Of a stretch of DNA of 64,000 bases, positions 26,071 to 34,755 are shown in pieces. Every line of letters begins with the position of its first letter. Within the stretch, counting starts at the first letter, position 1. The notes under the pieces were generated by a model. It ran no database searches, had not been told where the DNA came from, and saw nothing but the letters and a program-made list of their open reading frames with translations. The translations under genes and the position numbers were made by a program. The DNA is from Psychrobacillus sp032154225. Lineage in GTDB: Bacteria > Bacillota > Bacilli > Bacillales_A > Planococcaceae. The stretch lies in assembly GCF_032154225.1 (NCBI RefSeq), contig NZ_JALDYF010000003.1, forward strand, positions 62,001-126,000, in the 5' to 3' direction.

Positions 26071-27342
26071 TTATTGTTGAAAAATGAATGGTTGGAATCG
26101 GTCGTAATCTGATTTTTTTACTTCTACTTTTATAAGCGTGCCTTCTTCTTCATAATCAGTAGACTGAATAGTGGCATGTTCATTCAAATAAGAAACAATA
26201 TCGCCTCTATCGAATGGTATTAATAAATCGCATACTACATAATCAGAGAAAATATGCTCCTTAATAATTGCTAACAGTTCATCCAAGCCTGCTCCTTCTT
26301 TTGCCGAAATCCATATATTATCCTCTGCAACATGTGGATATTTCAACTCTGCTAGATCAGATTTATTGTAAACAAAAACAGTCGGCACATCCTTTACTCC
26401 AACAGCGAGTAAGGTTTCATTCGTAACGTCCATCATATAACGATGCTCGTCATTGGACACATCTACTACATGTAGCAATAAGTTGGCGTCTCTTGCTTCT
26501 TCTAATGTGGAGCGGAATGCTTTCACTAGATGATGCGGTAGTTTACTAACAAACCCAACTGTATCTGTTAATAAAAACTCCTTTTGATCAGCCAGCTTAA
26601 TCTGCCTAACAGATGTTTCAAGCGTTGCGAAAAGCATATCTTTTTCAAATACTTGCTTGGAATCTTCTTGGCCGATTTTACGAAGCAATTGGTTCATAAT
26701 TGTCGATTTACCGGCATTTGTATATCCTACAAGTGAGACTACCGGAACGGCATTTTTCTGACGTTGTTTTCTTTGTGTTTGTCGCTGATCTTTTACATGT
26801 TCAAGCTCTCGTTTTAGCTTGGCAATTTGGTCTTCAATTTTACGTCTATCTAGTTCTAATTTCGTTTCCCCAGCACCACGGTTTTTAAAGCCGCCGCCAG
26901 TTCCCCCACCTTGTCTGCCTAAAGATGCTCGAAGACCAACTAGTCGTGGAAGCATGTATTGGAGCTGTGCCAATTCTACTTGCATCTGTGCTTCGTTTGA
27001 TTTTGCACGGCGAGCAAAAATATCTAGTATGAGCATCGTTCGATCGATTACTTTACAATCCAAATCTCTTTCTAAATTTCGAATTTGAGAAGGCGATAAT
27101 TCATCGTTAAAAATGACTAAGTTTGCTCCAGCTTCTTCGTAGAAGTGTCTAATCTCTTCTACTTTCCCTGTTCCAACATAATGCGAAGATGTAACTCTGT
27201 TCAAGTTTTGCGTCACTTCTCCGACTATTTCAACGTTTAATGCGGCTGCTAAGTTGTGCAGTTCTTCTAATCCATAGTCAAAATGCTCGTCATGTTTCAA
27301 ATTGACGGCAACAATGACTGCTTTTTCTATTAACTCATCCAA
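26071..27342 (-). CDS. hflX: Ribosome-associated GTPase HflX
   Basis: A 423-residue GTPase that rescues or splits stalled and stressed 70S ribosomes. The N-terminal HflX domain ends in the glycine-rich linker GRQGGGTGGGFKNRGAGE, followed by a coiled coil (residues ~170-200) and the G domain with G1 GYTNAGKST, G3 DTVGF and G4 NKSD. The initiation codon is TTG, eight bases or so after GGGGGAA. It lies 26 bases after the VOC-family gene and is probably co-transcribed with it. Confidence 0.95.
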   Translation of the reverse strand: MDELIEKAVIVAVNLKHDEHFDYGLEELHNLAAALNVEIVGEVTQNLNRVTSSHYVGTGKVEEIRHFYEEAGANLVIFNDELSPSQIRNLERDLDCKVIDRTMLILDIFARRAKSNEAQMQVELAQLQYMLPRLVGLRASLGRQGGGTGGGFKNRGAGETKLELDRRKIEDQIAKLKRELEHVKDQRQTQRKQRQKNAVPVVSLVGYTNAGKSTIMNQLLRKIGQEDSKQVFEKDMLFATLETSVRQIKLADQKEFLLTDTVGFVSKLPHHLVKAFRSTLEEARDANLLLHVVDVSNDEHRYMMDVTNETLLAVGVKDVPTVFVYNKSDLAELKYPHVAEDNIWISAKEGAGLDELLAIIKEHIFSDYVVCDLLIPFDRGDIVSYLNEHATIQSTDYEEEGTLIKVEVKKSDYDRFQPFIFQQ

Positions 27343-27368
27343 AATAATTCCCCCTTTATGATGATTTC

Positions 27369-28118
27369 CTACTCCGCTAAAAATCGATAGGTCGCGTTTT
27401 CGTAATGAATATCCCCATTTTTTTCAGACCCGTTTACATAAATAGTTACAAGTCTTTCTTTTTTTTCATTTATTTGCTTTTTGAATATAAATCGGGCATT
27501 CGATAATAACAATGTTTGCTCATCTTGTTCTTCGAAACCGAAATAGTTTTTCCATCTATCCATTACTTCTCTTGGATTATCCACATGAAACTCACATGCA
27601 GCAATAGAGAGCTCTAAATTACTTGAATTGATCGTACCATCCTTTTCAAGCAACCGGTACCTTTCTTCATCGCTTTCCTCCCACTCTATAAAAAATGGAG
27701 TTGGAAGTGCATCATCTACTTGCTCTTTTACGAATAACATTTTCCACTTACGTACTAAACCGCTTGTTGTTTTTCTTTCAGCATGTAAAACTCCTGATGT
27801 TTCTATACCTTTTCGCTCAAGCTGTTCGCATAGTTCGTCCATCGTATTCGTTCGGATGCACACCGTCCCAAAGCCTGGACCCGTTTTCAGATCATGAAGT
27901 AATAAGTTAACTAAAGGGTGATTTGCATTAGTTGCAACGTCTTCATGTTCTAGTGCAAGCCATTCAATATAGCTCGTTTTTGTATACAGTAGCGCATTAT
28001 ATGTACCCCAGTGTATATGCTGACCACCGATAACTGCATGAAAACCTTTTTCGCTCCATTGTTGCACTGCTTCTTTTGGTTTTGTTGTTACATGATGAAC
28101 AATATGATCTAAAAACAT
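27369..28118 (-). CDS. VOC-superfamily glyoxalase-like protein
   Basis: A 249-residue protein of the Glyoxalase_3 type in the VOC superfamily. The first metal-binding-like strand is DHIVHHV at the N-terminus, followed by GGQHIHWGTYNALLY and YIEWLALE, the typical start of this family; a second beta-alpha module is at about residues 165-245. No substrate is known. The start at 28118 (MFLDHIV) is preferred because GAGGTG lies at good distance; a GTG at 28124 is the alternative. First gene of a possible operon with hflX. Confidence 0.75.
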   Translation of the reverse strand: MFLDHIVHHVTTKPKEAVQQWSEKGFHAVIGGQHIHWGTYNALLYTKTSYIEWLALEHEDVATNANHPLVNLLLHDLKTGPGFGTVCIRTNTMDELCEQLERKGIETSGVLHAERKTTSGLVRKWKMLFVKEQVDDALPTPFFIEWEESDEERYRLLEKDGTINSSNLELSIAACEFHVDNPREVMDRWKNYFGFEEQDEQTLLLSNARFIFKKQINEKKERLVTIYVNGSEKNGDIHYENATYRFLAE

Positions 28119-28312
28119 ACCCACACCTCTTTCTTAGTTCTATTATAAAACAAAAAGAACAGACTAGTAAGAAACGTCACCTCTTTTGTCGATTTCCCAG
28201 GAAATATATTTCTCCTACAGTTTAATTTCGACATAAAATTCTGAATAAATTTTCTCTTTTATGTCAAACCCTTTAGGTACAAGAAACGCAACGAATCGCC
28301 TTTACATACCCC

Positions 28313-28340
28313 TTGACAGTCCGTCAAAACATGATAGAAT
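28313..28340 (+). promoter_or_regulatory. SigA-type promoter of the T-box leader
   Basis: TTGACA (28313-28318), 16 bases, TAGAAT (28335-28340). Transcription would start around 28347, just before stem I of the leader. Confidence 0.75.
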
Positions 28341-28346
28341 TCAAAT

Positions 28347-28593
28347 TACTTCAGCGCACCAAAGCGTTGAACCGCGAAAGCGAAAATATACGAGTGATTG
28401 ACTTAGTAATCTACATGTACACAGCAAAAAGAGACTGAACGGTTGGTGAAAGTTCAGGTAAACATGATGGATGAATTACAACAATCAAATAAGCTCGGTT
28501 TGAATGAGTGGTCGAACAAATCGGTTCGACAAATAGGGTGGTACCGCGGAGATTTCCTTCGTCCCTAATTTCTGGGATTGGAAGGTTTTTTTT
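28347..28593 (+). ncRNA. T-box riboswitch, probable tyrosine specifier
   Basis: A transcriptional leader sensing uncharged tRNA. Stem I ends with the apical CTGAAC / GTTCAG hairpin (loop contains GGTTGGTGAAA). The conserved T-box AGGGTGGTACCGCG is at 28535-28548, and the terminator hairpin CCTTC...GAAGG followed by eight T is at 28556-28593. The specifier loop lies between paired ATC/GAT and GATTG/CAATC and reads GAATTACAA; the codon TAC (Tyr) at 28477-28479 fits, with TTA (Leu) as the shifted alternative. Tyrosine T-boxes are known in front of NhaC-like carriers in Bacillus. Confidence 0.9.
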
Positions 28594-28625
28594 CATTCCT
28601 CAAACACACACTAGGAGGGTTCACT

Positions 28626-30011
28626 ATGTTTCGTATACGCGCGGTAATATCGCCTTCGTTTTTAGAAGCAGTACTACTTACTGCACTAATTATTATTACG
28701 ATGGGCGTTTGTATTATTAAATTTGATTCAGTTCCACATATACCTATTTTATTGGCAATTCTTTTACTTCTCTTTTACGGGCTTGTAAAAGAAGTTCCTT
28801 TTAAAAAATTAGAAGAAGGGCTCGTAGAAGGTTCGAAAGCTGGACTTGGGGCAATTTTCATCTTTTTCTTTATCGGAATTCTAATTAGTAGTTGGATGAT
28901 GGGTGGAACAATTCCTACACTTATTTACTTAGGTTTTCAGTTCATCTCTCCACACTTTTTCTATGCAATTGCATTTTTGATTACTTGTGTCGTTGGTCTT
29001 TCCATCGGAAGTTCGTTAACGACAGTTGCAACAGTTGGTGTCGCTTTTATCGGAATGGCGAGTGCTATGGATATTTCATTAGCTATTACGGCTGGTGCAA
29101 TTGTTTCCGGTGCTTTTTTTGGAGATAAAATGTCTCCTCTATCAGATACGACAAATCTTGCGTCGGCTATTGTGCAAGTCGATTTGTTCGAACATATTCG
29201 AAACATGGGTTGGACAACAATTCCAGCATTCCTTATTTCGTTAGTTGGATATGCATTTTTATCACCGAATAAAGAAATACAACAACTCGATCAAATAACT
29301 GCCTTTCAAGATGGGCTCCTTCAAACAGGTATGATTCATTGGTATTCTTTATTGCCGCTTGCTTTACTCGTTGCACTTTCTCTCAAAAAAGTTCCGGCTA
29401 TTATAGCGTTAGCACTAACTTCCATTGCAGCTATTGTTATATCGTACTTCTTCCAAAGTTTTTCCTTTGCTGAAGTGCTGCATATATTATTTAGCGGATA
29501 CACGTCTGAAACTGGAATCGAAGCAATCGACAAATTACTTTCAAGAGGCGGCATGAATAGCATGATGTTTACAATCGGGCTTGTCCTGCTTGCGCTAAGC
29601 ATGGGTGGACTATTGTTTACACTTGGTATCGTGCAAACTTTATTAATGAAAATCGAACATGCTTTAAAAAGCGTTGGCTCTGTTATCGCAGCCTCGGCAT
29701 TTACAGCTATAGGCATAAACACGTTAATAGGTGAGCAATATTTATCAATTCTATTAACTGGCGAGGCATTCCAAGCTTCATTTAAAAAAGTTGGTTTAGC
29801 AAATAAAAACTTAGCGCGTGTAATGGAAGATGCAGGTACAGTCGTCAATCCACTTGTCCCATGGAGTGTGTGTGGTATATTCATCACAAGCGTATTAGCC
29901 GTCCCAACACTCGACTATTTACCATTCGCATTCTTCTGCCTGCTTAGCCCAATATTGACGATATTATTTGGACTAACTGGTAAAACATTAACGTATATCA
30001 CAGAAAAATAA
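28626..30011 (+). CDS. NhaC-family transporter, predicted tyrosine carrier
   Basis: A 461-residue membrane protein with about eleven spans and NhaC-family motifs (SLTTVATVGVAFIGMASAMD region, GAFFGDKMSPLSDTTNLAS, and late AGTVVNPLVPWSVCG). Family members are annotated Na+/H+ antiporters, but the T-box in front of the gene indicates control by uncharged tRNA, hence amino-acid transport, most likely tyrosine. The start at 28626 follows AGGAGGG; the frame upstream of it runs through the terminator of the T-box and is not coding. Confidence 0.88.
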   Translation: MFRIRAVISPSFLEAVLLTALIIITMGVCIIKFDSVPHIPILLAILLLLFYGLVKEVPFKKLEEGLVEGSKAGLGAIFIFFFIGILISSWMMGGTIPTLIYLGFQFISPHFFYAIAFLITCVVGLSIGSSLTTVATVGVAFIGMASAMDISLAITAGAIVSGAFFGDKMSPLSDTTNLASAIVQVDLFEHIRNMGWTTIPAFLISLVGYAFLSPNKEIQQLDQITAFQDGLLQTGMIHWYSLLPLALLVALSLKKVPAIIALALTSIAAIVISYFFQSFSFAEVLHILFSGYTSETGIEAIDKLLSRGGMNSMMFTIGLVLLALSMGGLLFTLGIVQTLLMKIEHALKSVGSVIAASAFTAIGINTLIGEQYLSILLTGEAFQASFKKVGLANKNLARVMEDAGTVVNPLVPWSVCGIFITSVLAVPTLDYLPFAFFCLLSPILTILFGLTGKTLTYITEK

Positions 30012-30065
30012 TGCCTCGTATGATACACTATTTCCAAGTATCTTACGAAAAAGAAGGCGAATTGA

Positions 30066-31226
30066 ATGGAATTTCAAGAAATGAAACAATATCTACTAGA
30101 ACAAATTTTGGACAAGCAGTTAATGACCGCAACAATTAGCCAGCCACGAGTAAAGTCTAATGAAGTGAAGCGTGTAAAACTAAAACCAATCGAACTAAAA
30201 AACATGTATCATATTCAACTAGAATATCAATATGAACGTATTTTGAAGCATGAAAATATCCCGCTAGAAAGCTTTGCCCAAACACTCGATGAGCTGCTAG
30301 AGCAATTCCGTCAACTGCATATCGATTTCATAGCAGAAAAAGTACAAGTTCAGCTTTCAAAGAAAAACAAAGTCATGTGGAAATCGGAGAAAACCGAGGC
30401 CGCAAAAGCTGTCAATCTATCACATAATCGCAAAAAGAATTATTTACTAGATGAAAATACTCCCTACCCTTTCCTTATTCGTTTAGGCGTGCAAACAGAG
30501 GAAGGAAAAGTGAAGAAGCAAAAGTATGATAAATTCAAGCAAATTAATCGTTTTGTAGAGTTCATTGCCGATGCCCTTGCCTATTTACCAAAGGATCAGC
30601 CTGTGCGAATTCTCGATTTCGGCTCAGGAAAATCTTATCTAACATTTGCACTTTATCACTATTTAAAAATAGAAAAAGGTCTCGATATTCGAGTAACTGG
30701 CCTTGATTTGAAAAAAGAAGTAATTGAGGAATGTGCGAAAATTGCACAGGACTTAGGCTATGATCAGTTAGAGTTTTTAGTAGGAGATATTAATGACTAC
30801 AACGATGAAACTGCGGTAGATATGGTTGTTACGTTACATGCATGCGATGTCGCAACAGATATGGCGCTAGCTCGCGCAGTTAAATGGAATGCTAGTGTCA
30901 TTTTAAGCGTCCCTTGCTGTCAGCACGAATTGAATACACAGCTAAATGCACCTGGACTAGACATTATGTTAAAACATGGTCTTGTAAAAGAACGATTTGC
31001 AGCACTTGCAACTGATTCTATCCGAGCTGAAATTTTAAACATGGTAGGTTACGAAGCACAGTTAGTCGAATTTATCGACATGGAAAACACACCAAAGAAC
31101 ATTTTAATACGCGCTTATAAAACAGGAAGAAAAACAACTCCAGAGCAGCTTGAAAACTATCAACAGTTTAAGCAACTTCTAAATGCTAAGCCGTTTTTGG
31201 AAAATGAATTAAAAGATTATCTATGA
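30066..31226 (+). CDS. SAM-dependent methyltransferase (Methyltransf_32 type)
   Basis: A 386-residue cytosolic methyltransferase. The SAM-binding motif I is RILDFGSGKSYLTFAL at about residues 180-195, then LDLKKEVIEECAKIA, and the family-specific VTLHACDVATDMAL and SVPCCQHEL segments. These place it with PF13679 proteins. The N-terminal 150 residues are Lys-rich and may bind nucleic acid, but the target is not known. It follows the NhaC-like gene by 54 bases and could be read from the same transcript. Repeat A2 follows the stop. Confidence 0.82.
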   Translation: MEFQEMKQYLLEQILDKQLMTATISQPRVKSNEVKRVKLKPIELKNMYHIQLEYQYERILKHENIPLESFAQTLDELLEQFRQLHIDFIAEKVQVQLSKKNKVMWKSEKTEAAKAVNLSHNRKKNYLLDENTPYPFLIRLGVQTEEGKVKKQKYDKFKQINRFVEFIADALAYLPKDQPVRILDFGSGKSYLTFALYHYLKIEKGLDIRVTGLDLKKEVIEECAKIAQDLGYDQLEFLVGDINDYNDETAVDMVVTLHACDVATDMALARAVKWNASVILSVPCCQHELNTQLNAPGLDIMLKHGLVKERFAALATDSIRAEILNMVGYEAQLVEFIDMENTPKNILIRAYKTGRKTTPEQLENYQQFKQLLNAKPFLENELKDYL

Positions 31227-31412
31227 CAAGAAAAGCGTAAGCGCCTATGTCCGCCCTGACAGGCACGTTCTTCTGCGACGAGTAACCGCAGGAGCAAAGT
31301 CTTCTGCGACGAGTAACCGCAGGAGCACTTTTCACATTTGCCCCCGAGGGACTAGGCGCTGAAGCTAGACAATCACTAAGTATGAAAGCTTATACTTTCT
31401 TATCGGTTAAAA
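31225..31412 (+). repeat. Dispersed repeat family A, copy 2 (methyltransferase 3' UTR)
   Basis: Matches 7246-7472 in order and orientation. Its two 22-base modules (31274-31295 and 31305-31326, each holding GCGACGAGTAACCGCAGG) are identical and only nine bases apart. It overlaps the methyltransferase stop by two bases and runs up to a hairpin terminator. Confidence 0.85.
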
Positions 31413-31417
31413 AAGAA

Positions 31418-31453
31418 ATAGCCTAGAAACCTTAAACATGGTTTCTAGGCTAT
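31418..31453. terminator. Terminator between methyltransferase and nucleotidase
   Basis: A perfect 14-base stem ATAGCCTAGAAACC / GGTTTCTAGGCTAT with A and T runs, between convergent genes. Confidence 0.92.
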
Positions 31454-31465
31454 TTTCTATCATTC

Positions 31466-34054
31466 TTATTTCAGTGAATACTTCCCGAAGCCATCTGTGC
31501 CCTCGCCTAAGTATTTAATGCTGCCATTTGCAGGAAGCACACTAACTGCTTTTTTCGAAGACTCGAATACAACTTGTGCTTTTGCTGGTAATGCTGCAAA
31601 CTTCCAGTTGCCATCTGCTGAAGGATCAATCGTTTTCTCTTCCAAAATATAATCGATGATCGCTTGACGGTTTTCATCTGGATATACTTCGATTGCAGTA
31701 GCATTGCGTACACCTGGGAATGTTCCGTTTGCACGGTAGTTATTCGTTGCAACCATAAACTCTTGTTTCAAATCGATCGGTTTGCCATTGTATTGTAAGT
31801 TTTTAATACGTGATGCGTTTTTATTTTTCTCGTTGCCATCTGCATCATATTTAGCAGGTTGTGTTACGTCTATTTCATACGTTACTCCATCGATTACATC
31901 ATAATTGTAAGAACGGAAGTCTGGATTAATCAGCTGTTGCTCGCCAGCTTTTGCTGCATCGATTTGATTGAACTGACCTGCAGACATTTCAAGCCATTCT
32001 TTTACATCTGCTCCCGTCACTTTTACCGTTGCAAGCGTATTATCATACAAATATAAATCTGCTACGTTCTTAATAGCTAATTCGCCTTTAGGAACGAATG
32101 TATAGTAATCTGGGTCGCTTCTAGTTCCTGCTTTAAATGGAGCACCTGCAGAAAGAACAGCAAGTTTTTCATTTGCAGTACCTTTTAATTTCGCTGTTAC
32201 GTATGCTGTTTGCGCGTTTGTTACGATTTGAATAGACGGATCATCTTGCACTTGTGAGAAGTAACTATGAATGTCTGCTGTTGTTTGTCCAACTGCTTGA
32301 CGAACATATTTAATCGTCCCTTCATGTGCCTCTTTCACTGCATCTACTACCGCTTGATCGACATCAGAAGCATCTTTTGCAATCATGCGTACTTCTGCTT
32401 TAGAAGCAGCTACAGTCCAATCGTCGCCTTTTTTCTCCAATGTTAAATCAATAACTCCTAAATGACTACCGTACTTACCAGCCATTACAACTGGAACGCC
32501 ATTCATAGTACCTTTTTCAACGTCTACATTCGTTAAGGACGCATCTACTTTACCAGGGAATACTTGGTGAGCATGACCTGTAATTATTGCGTCTACCCCT
32601 TTAACTTTTGTTAATAAATACGTTACATCCTCTTCGCCAACTTCATGCTTTGCATCGCCAATACCAGAGTGAGACAGTACAATAATTACGTCTGCTCCAG
32701 CTTTTTGCATTTCAGGAATAATCGCTTCCACAGCTTGAACAGAATCGTCTACTGTTACTTTTCCTTCTAAATGAGATTTATCCCATTTTAAAATTTGCGG
32801 TGGAACAATTCCTGTAACCCCAACTTTAATTGTTGTTTTATTTCCTTTAGAATCAACTACTTCTTTATCAATTAATGCATATGGTTTATAAAGCAATTTT
32901 TTAGTTGCTGCACTGCGAACATTCGCATTCACATATGGGAAGTTTGCATCATCCATTACTTCATCTAAGTAATCAAGACCATAGTTGAATTCATGGTTGC
33001 CGAAAGTTGCCCCGTCGTATTTTAATAACTCCATTGCAGTTACAGAAGGATGTTCTTCCCCGTCTACTAGCTTGTCTATAGCTTGCTTATAAGAGCCTAG
33101 TGGAGTTCCTTGAATTGCATCACCATTATCAAATAATAATGTGTTGCTATTTTCTTTACGTGCATTTTTTATTAATGTAGAAGTTTTTGCAAGACCCAAA
33201 CCTTGAGACTCTACATCTTTGTAGTAATCATAGTTTACGATATTTGTATGAATATCAGTCGTTCCTAGAATACGTAAAGAAACAGTATCTCCAGTAGGAG
33301 AAGGTGTTAAAGTGATTCCTGCTTTCCCAGCAATTTCAATTCCTTTTGCAAGCAATTCTTGCTGCATTGGGGAAAGGTTTGTAGCAGGTACTTGACTGAT
33401 TAAAGGTCTAATCGTTTCTAACACTTTTTTAGCTTCTTCTATTTTATTTGCAGCTAATAATTTTTCTGCTTCTACTATTTTCATATAAATAGTAACAGGT
33501 ACTTTTAGCTGATCACGTGTTAAATTAGCAGGTTTTTTGTATTGATCTAATAGTAGATCTCTAGCAGCTTTCCCTGTAAATTTATAAAGTATTGTTGTGC
33601 GAGTATCCAATTGAACAGATAATGCATGGTATGCTTTTTCTAATTTAGCCCAATCTTTTTCTGCCTCAGCTACTTTGATATCCGCCAAAATTGGTGTTAA
33701 ATACTTATCCGCGTAGTTGTAGGCATCAATATATGGAACAATTCCTTTTGTAATACGTTCAAAATACAATTTTTCTAAATTAGTTAATAATACTGCTTTA
33801 TTTGTAGCATTAGATTGTACAATTGCATCTTTTGCTTTTTCATAATTTTCTTTGGCCTTATTTAGTGCAGGGTATAGATCTTTACTTGGAACGAGAATGC
33901 CTTTTTGAGCAGGTGCAACAAATGTATACGTTGCCTCTTTCATATCTTTCCTTGCTTGGTCTACTGCGTCTTGCATAGAACTATCAGCAAAACTGACTTG
34001 CGTAGACATAAGTAAGGACGTTGCCAAAACAGTTGCAATTACGGACTTCTTCAT
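31466..34054 (-). CDS. Secreted 2',3'-cyclic nucleotidase/5'-nucleotidase with N-terminal helical domain
   Basis: An 862-residue exported enzyme that salvages nucleotides outside the cell by removing 2'/3'- and 5'-phosphates. Signal peptide at 1-23. Residues ~24-245 are a Lys/Ala-rich helical domain (NKAKENYEKAKDAI, LSVQLDTRTTILYKF). The metallophosphatase core follows: ILGTTDIHTNI, DNGDAIQGTPLGSY, GNHEFNYGLDYLD, LSHSGIG, ITGHAHQVFPG. Next comes the 5'-nucleotidase C-terminal domain (LSAGAPFKAG, YLYDNTLATVKVTG). It has one catalytic unit, whereas B. subtilis YfkN has two. No LPXTG or SLH is seen, so surface anchoring may depend on the N-terminal domain. Confidence 0.9.
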   Translation of the reverse strand: MKKSVIATVLATSLLMSTQVSFADSSMQDAVDQARKDMKEATYTFVAPAQKGILVPSKDLYPALNKAKENYEKAKDAIVQSNATNKAVLLTNLEKLYFERITKGIVPYIDAYNYADKYLTPILADIKVAEAEKDWAKLEKAYHALSVQLDTRTTILYKFTGKAARDLLLDQYKKPANLTRDQLKVPVTIYMKIVEAEKLLAANKIEEAKKVLETIRPLISQVPATNLSPMQQELLAKGIEIAGKAGITLTPSPTGDTVSLRILGTTDIHTNIVNYDYYKDVESQGLGLAKTSTLIKNARKENSNTLLFDNGDAIQGTPLGSYKQAIDKLVDGEEHPSVTAMELLKYDGATFGNHEFNYGLDYLDEVMDDANFPYVNANVRSAATKKLLYKPYALIDKEVVDSKGNKTTIKVGVTGIVPPQILKWDKSHLEGKVTVDDSVQAVEAIIPEMQKAGADVIIVLSHSGIGDAKHEVGEEDVTYLLTKVKGVDAIITGHAHQVFPGKVDASLTNVDVEKGTMNGVPVVMAGKYGSHLGVIDLTLEKKGDDWTVAASKAEVRMIAKDASDVDQAVVDAVKEAHEGTIKYVRQAVGQTTADIHSYFSQVQDDPSIQIVTNAQTAYVTAKLKGTANEKLAVLSAGAPFKAGTRSDPDYYTFVPKGELAIKNVADLYLYDNTLATVKVTGADVKEWLEMSAGQFNQIDAAKAGEQQLINPDFRSYNYDVIDGVTYEIDVTQPAKYDADGNEKNKNASRIKNLQYNGKPIDLKQEFMVATNNYRANGTFPGVRNATAIEVYPDENRQAIIDYILEEKTIDPSADGNWKFAALPAKAQVVFESSKKAVSVLPANGSIKYLGEGTDGFGKYSLK

Positions 34055-34208
34055 TAATTCTCTCCTGCTTTCGTTTTTTAATTTTTTAATAAAAACTAGA
34101 AAAATAAGGATACTATTTAAAGATAATCAAAAAAAAGAGTTATTGCAATCAAAAAATTACGAAGATTGTATTATTTTCAGTTTTTTTTGTCGATTTGTAT
34201 GTAAACTC

Positions 34209-34237
34209 TTACATTCAACCCCTTCTTTTCGTATACT
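34209..34237 (+). promoter_or_regulatory. SigA-type promoter
   Basis: TTACAT (34209-34214), 17 bases, TATACT (34232-34237), about 30 bases before the small membrane protein gene. Confidence 0.7.
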
Positions 34238-34267
34238 TAGTTTAGTTGTAGATTGGAGTGGAATCAT

Positions 34268-34531
34268 TTGAAGGAACCGACATTAAAAAAAGTAGCTTAC
34301 GGAGCAGCGATGGCGATTGCAGTTATTTTAGTACATTTGGTCAATGAGTATGTATACAAAATGCCTCCTATGTTCGCAATCTTTTTAGCTATTTTCTTCA
34401 CCTATTTAGGCATTAGGCTAATTCGGAAATCCGATAAATTCGACAAGAAAATTTCAAGAACTCAATATAATTTATTAAATTTAGTTGTTGTACTCGTTTT
34501 AGTAGTTTCTTATTTTACGATTACACAATAA
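34268..34531 (+). CDS. Small membrane protein with three spans, unknown function
   Basis: An 87-residue protein, starting at a TTG six bases after GGAGTGG and behind a good promoter. Three hydrophobic segments are visible (about residues 9-24, 30-46 and 64-82), separated by a basic loop (RKSDKFDKKISRTQ). I do not recognise the family. Its importance lies in its surroundings: parts of this gene and its terminator recur at 36161-36250, so this intact gene and a decayed duplicate bracket a 1.6-kb insertion. Confidence 0.7.
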   Translation: MKEPTLKKVAYGAAMAIAVILVHLVNEYVYKMPPMFAIFLAIFFTYLGIRLIRKSDKFDKKISRTQYNLLNLVVVLVLVVSYFTITQ

Positions 34532-34562
34532 AAGGTCGTCTCCAATTGGGGACGACCTTTTA
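34531..34562 (+). terminator. Terminator of the 87-aa gene (original copy)
   Basis: AAAGGTCGTC / GACGACCTTT, with the 5' arm overlapping the stop codon. It is duplicated at 36217-36250. Confidence 0.9.
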
Positions 34563-34566
34563 TTTA

Positions 34567-34734
34567 CTAGTTGATTTTTTTGTATATACCAAATACTAAC
34601 CCTATTAGGCTTCCAAAAAATATCGAATATAATGCGTGAGTCGCCATATCTCCATTAAATACAGTAAAAATAATATTTAACAATAAAAACCCTAAAACCC
34701 CTCCAACTATCAAATAAAGAATTGAGCTTTTCAT
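34567..34734 (-). CDS. 55-aa membrane protein
   Basis: A short open frame with two hydrophobic helices (about residues 5-26 and 35-50, SIFFGSLIGLVFGIY) and a glycine-rich first helix (IVGGVLGFLLLN). The ATG at 34734 has an excellent ribosome-binding site (GGGGGAG, five bases away), which argues that it is real. It lies 21 bases downstream of the truncated secreted-protein gene and inside the mini-island. Function unknown. Confidence 0.6.
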   Translation of the reverse strand: MKSSILYLIVGGVLGFLLLNIIFTVFNGDMATHALYSIFFGSLIGLVFGIYKKIN

Positions 34735-34755
34735 AACGCTCCCCCAATCAACTTT

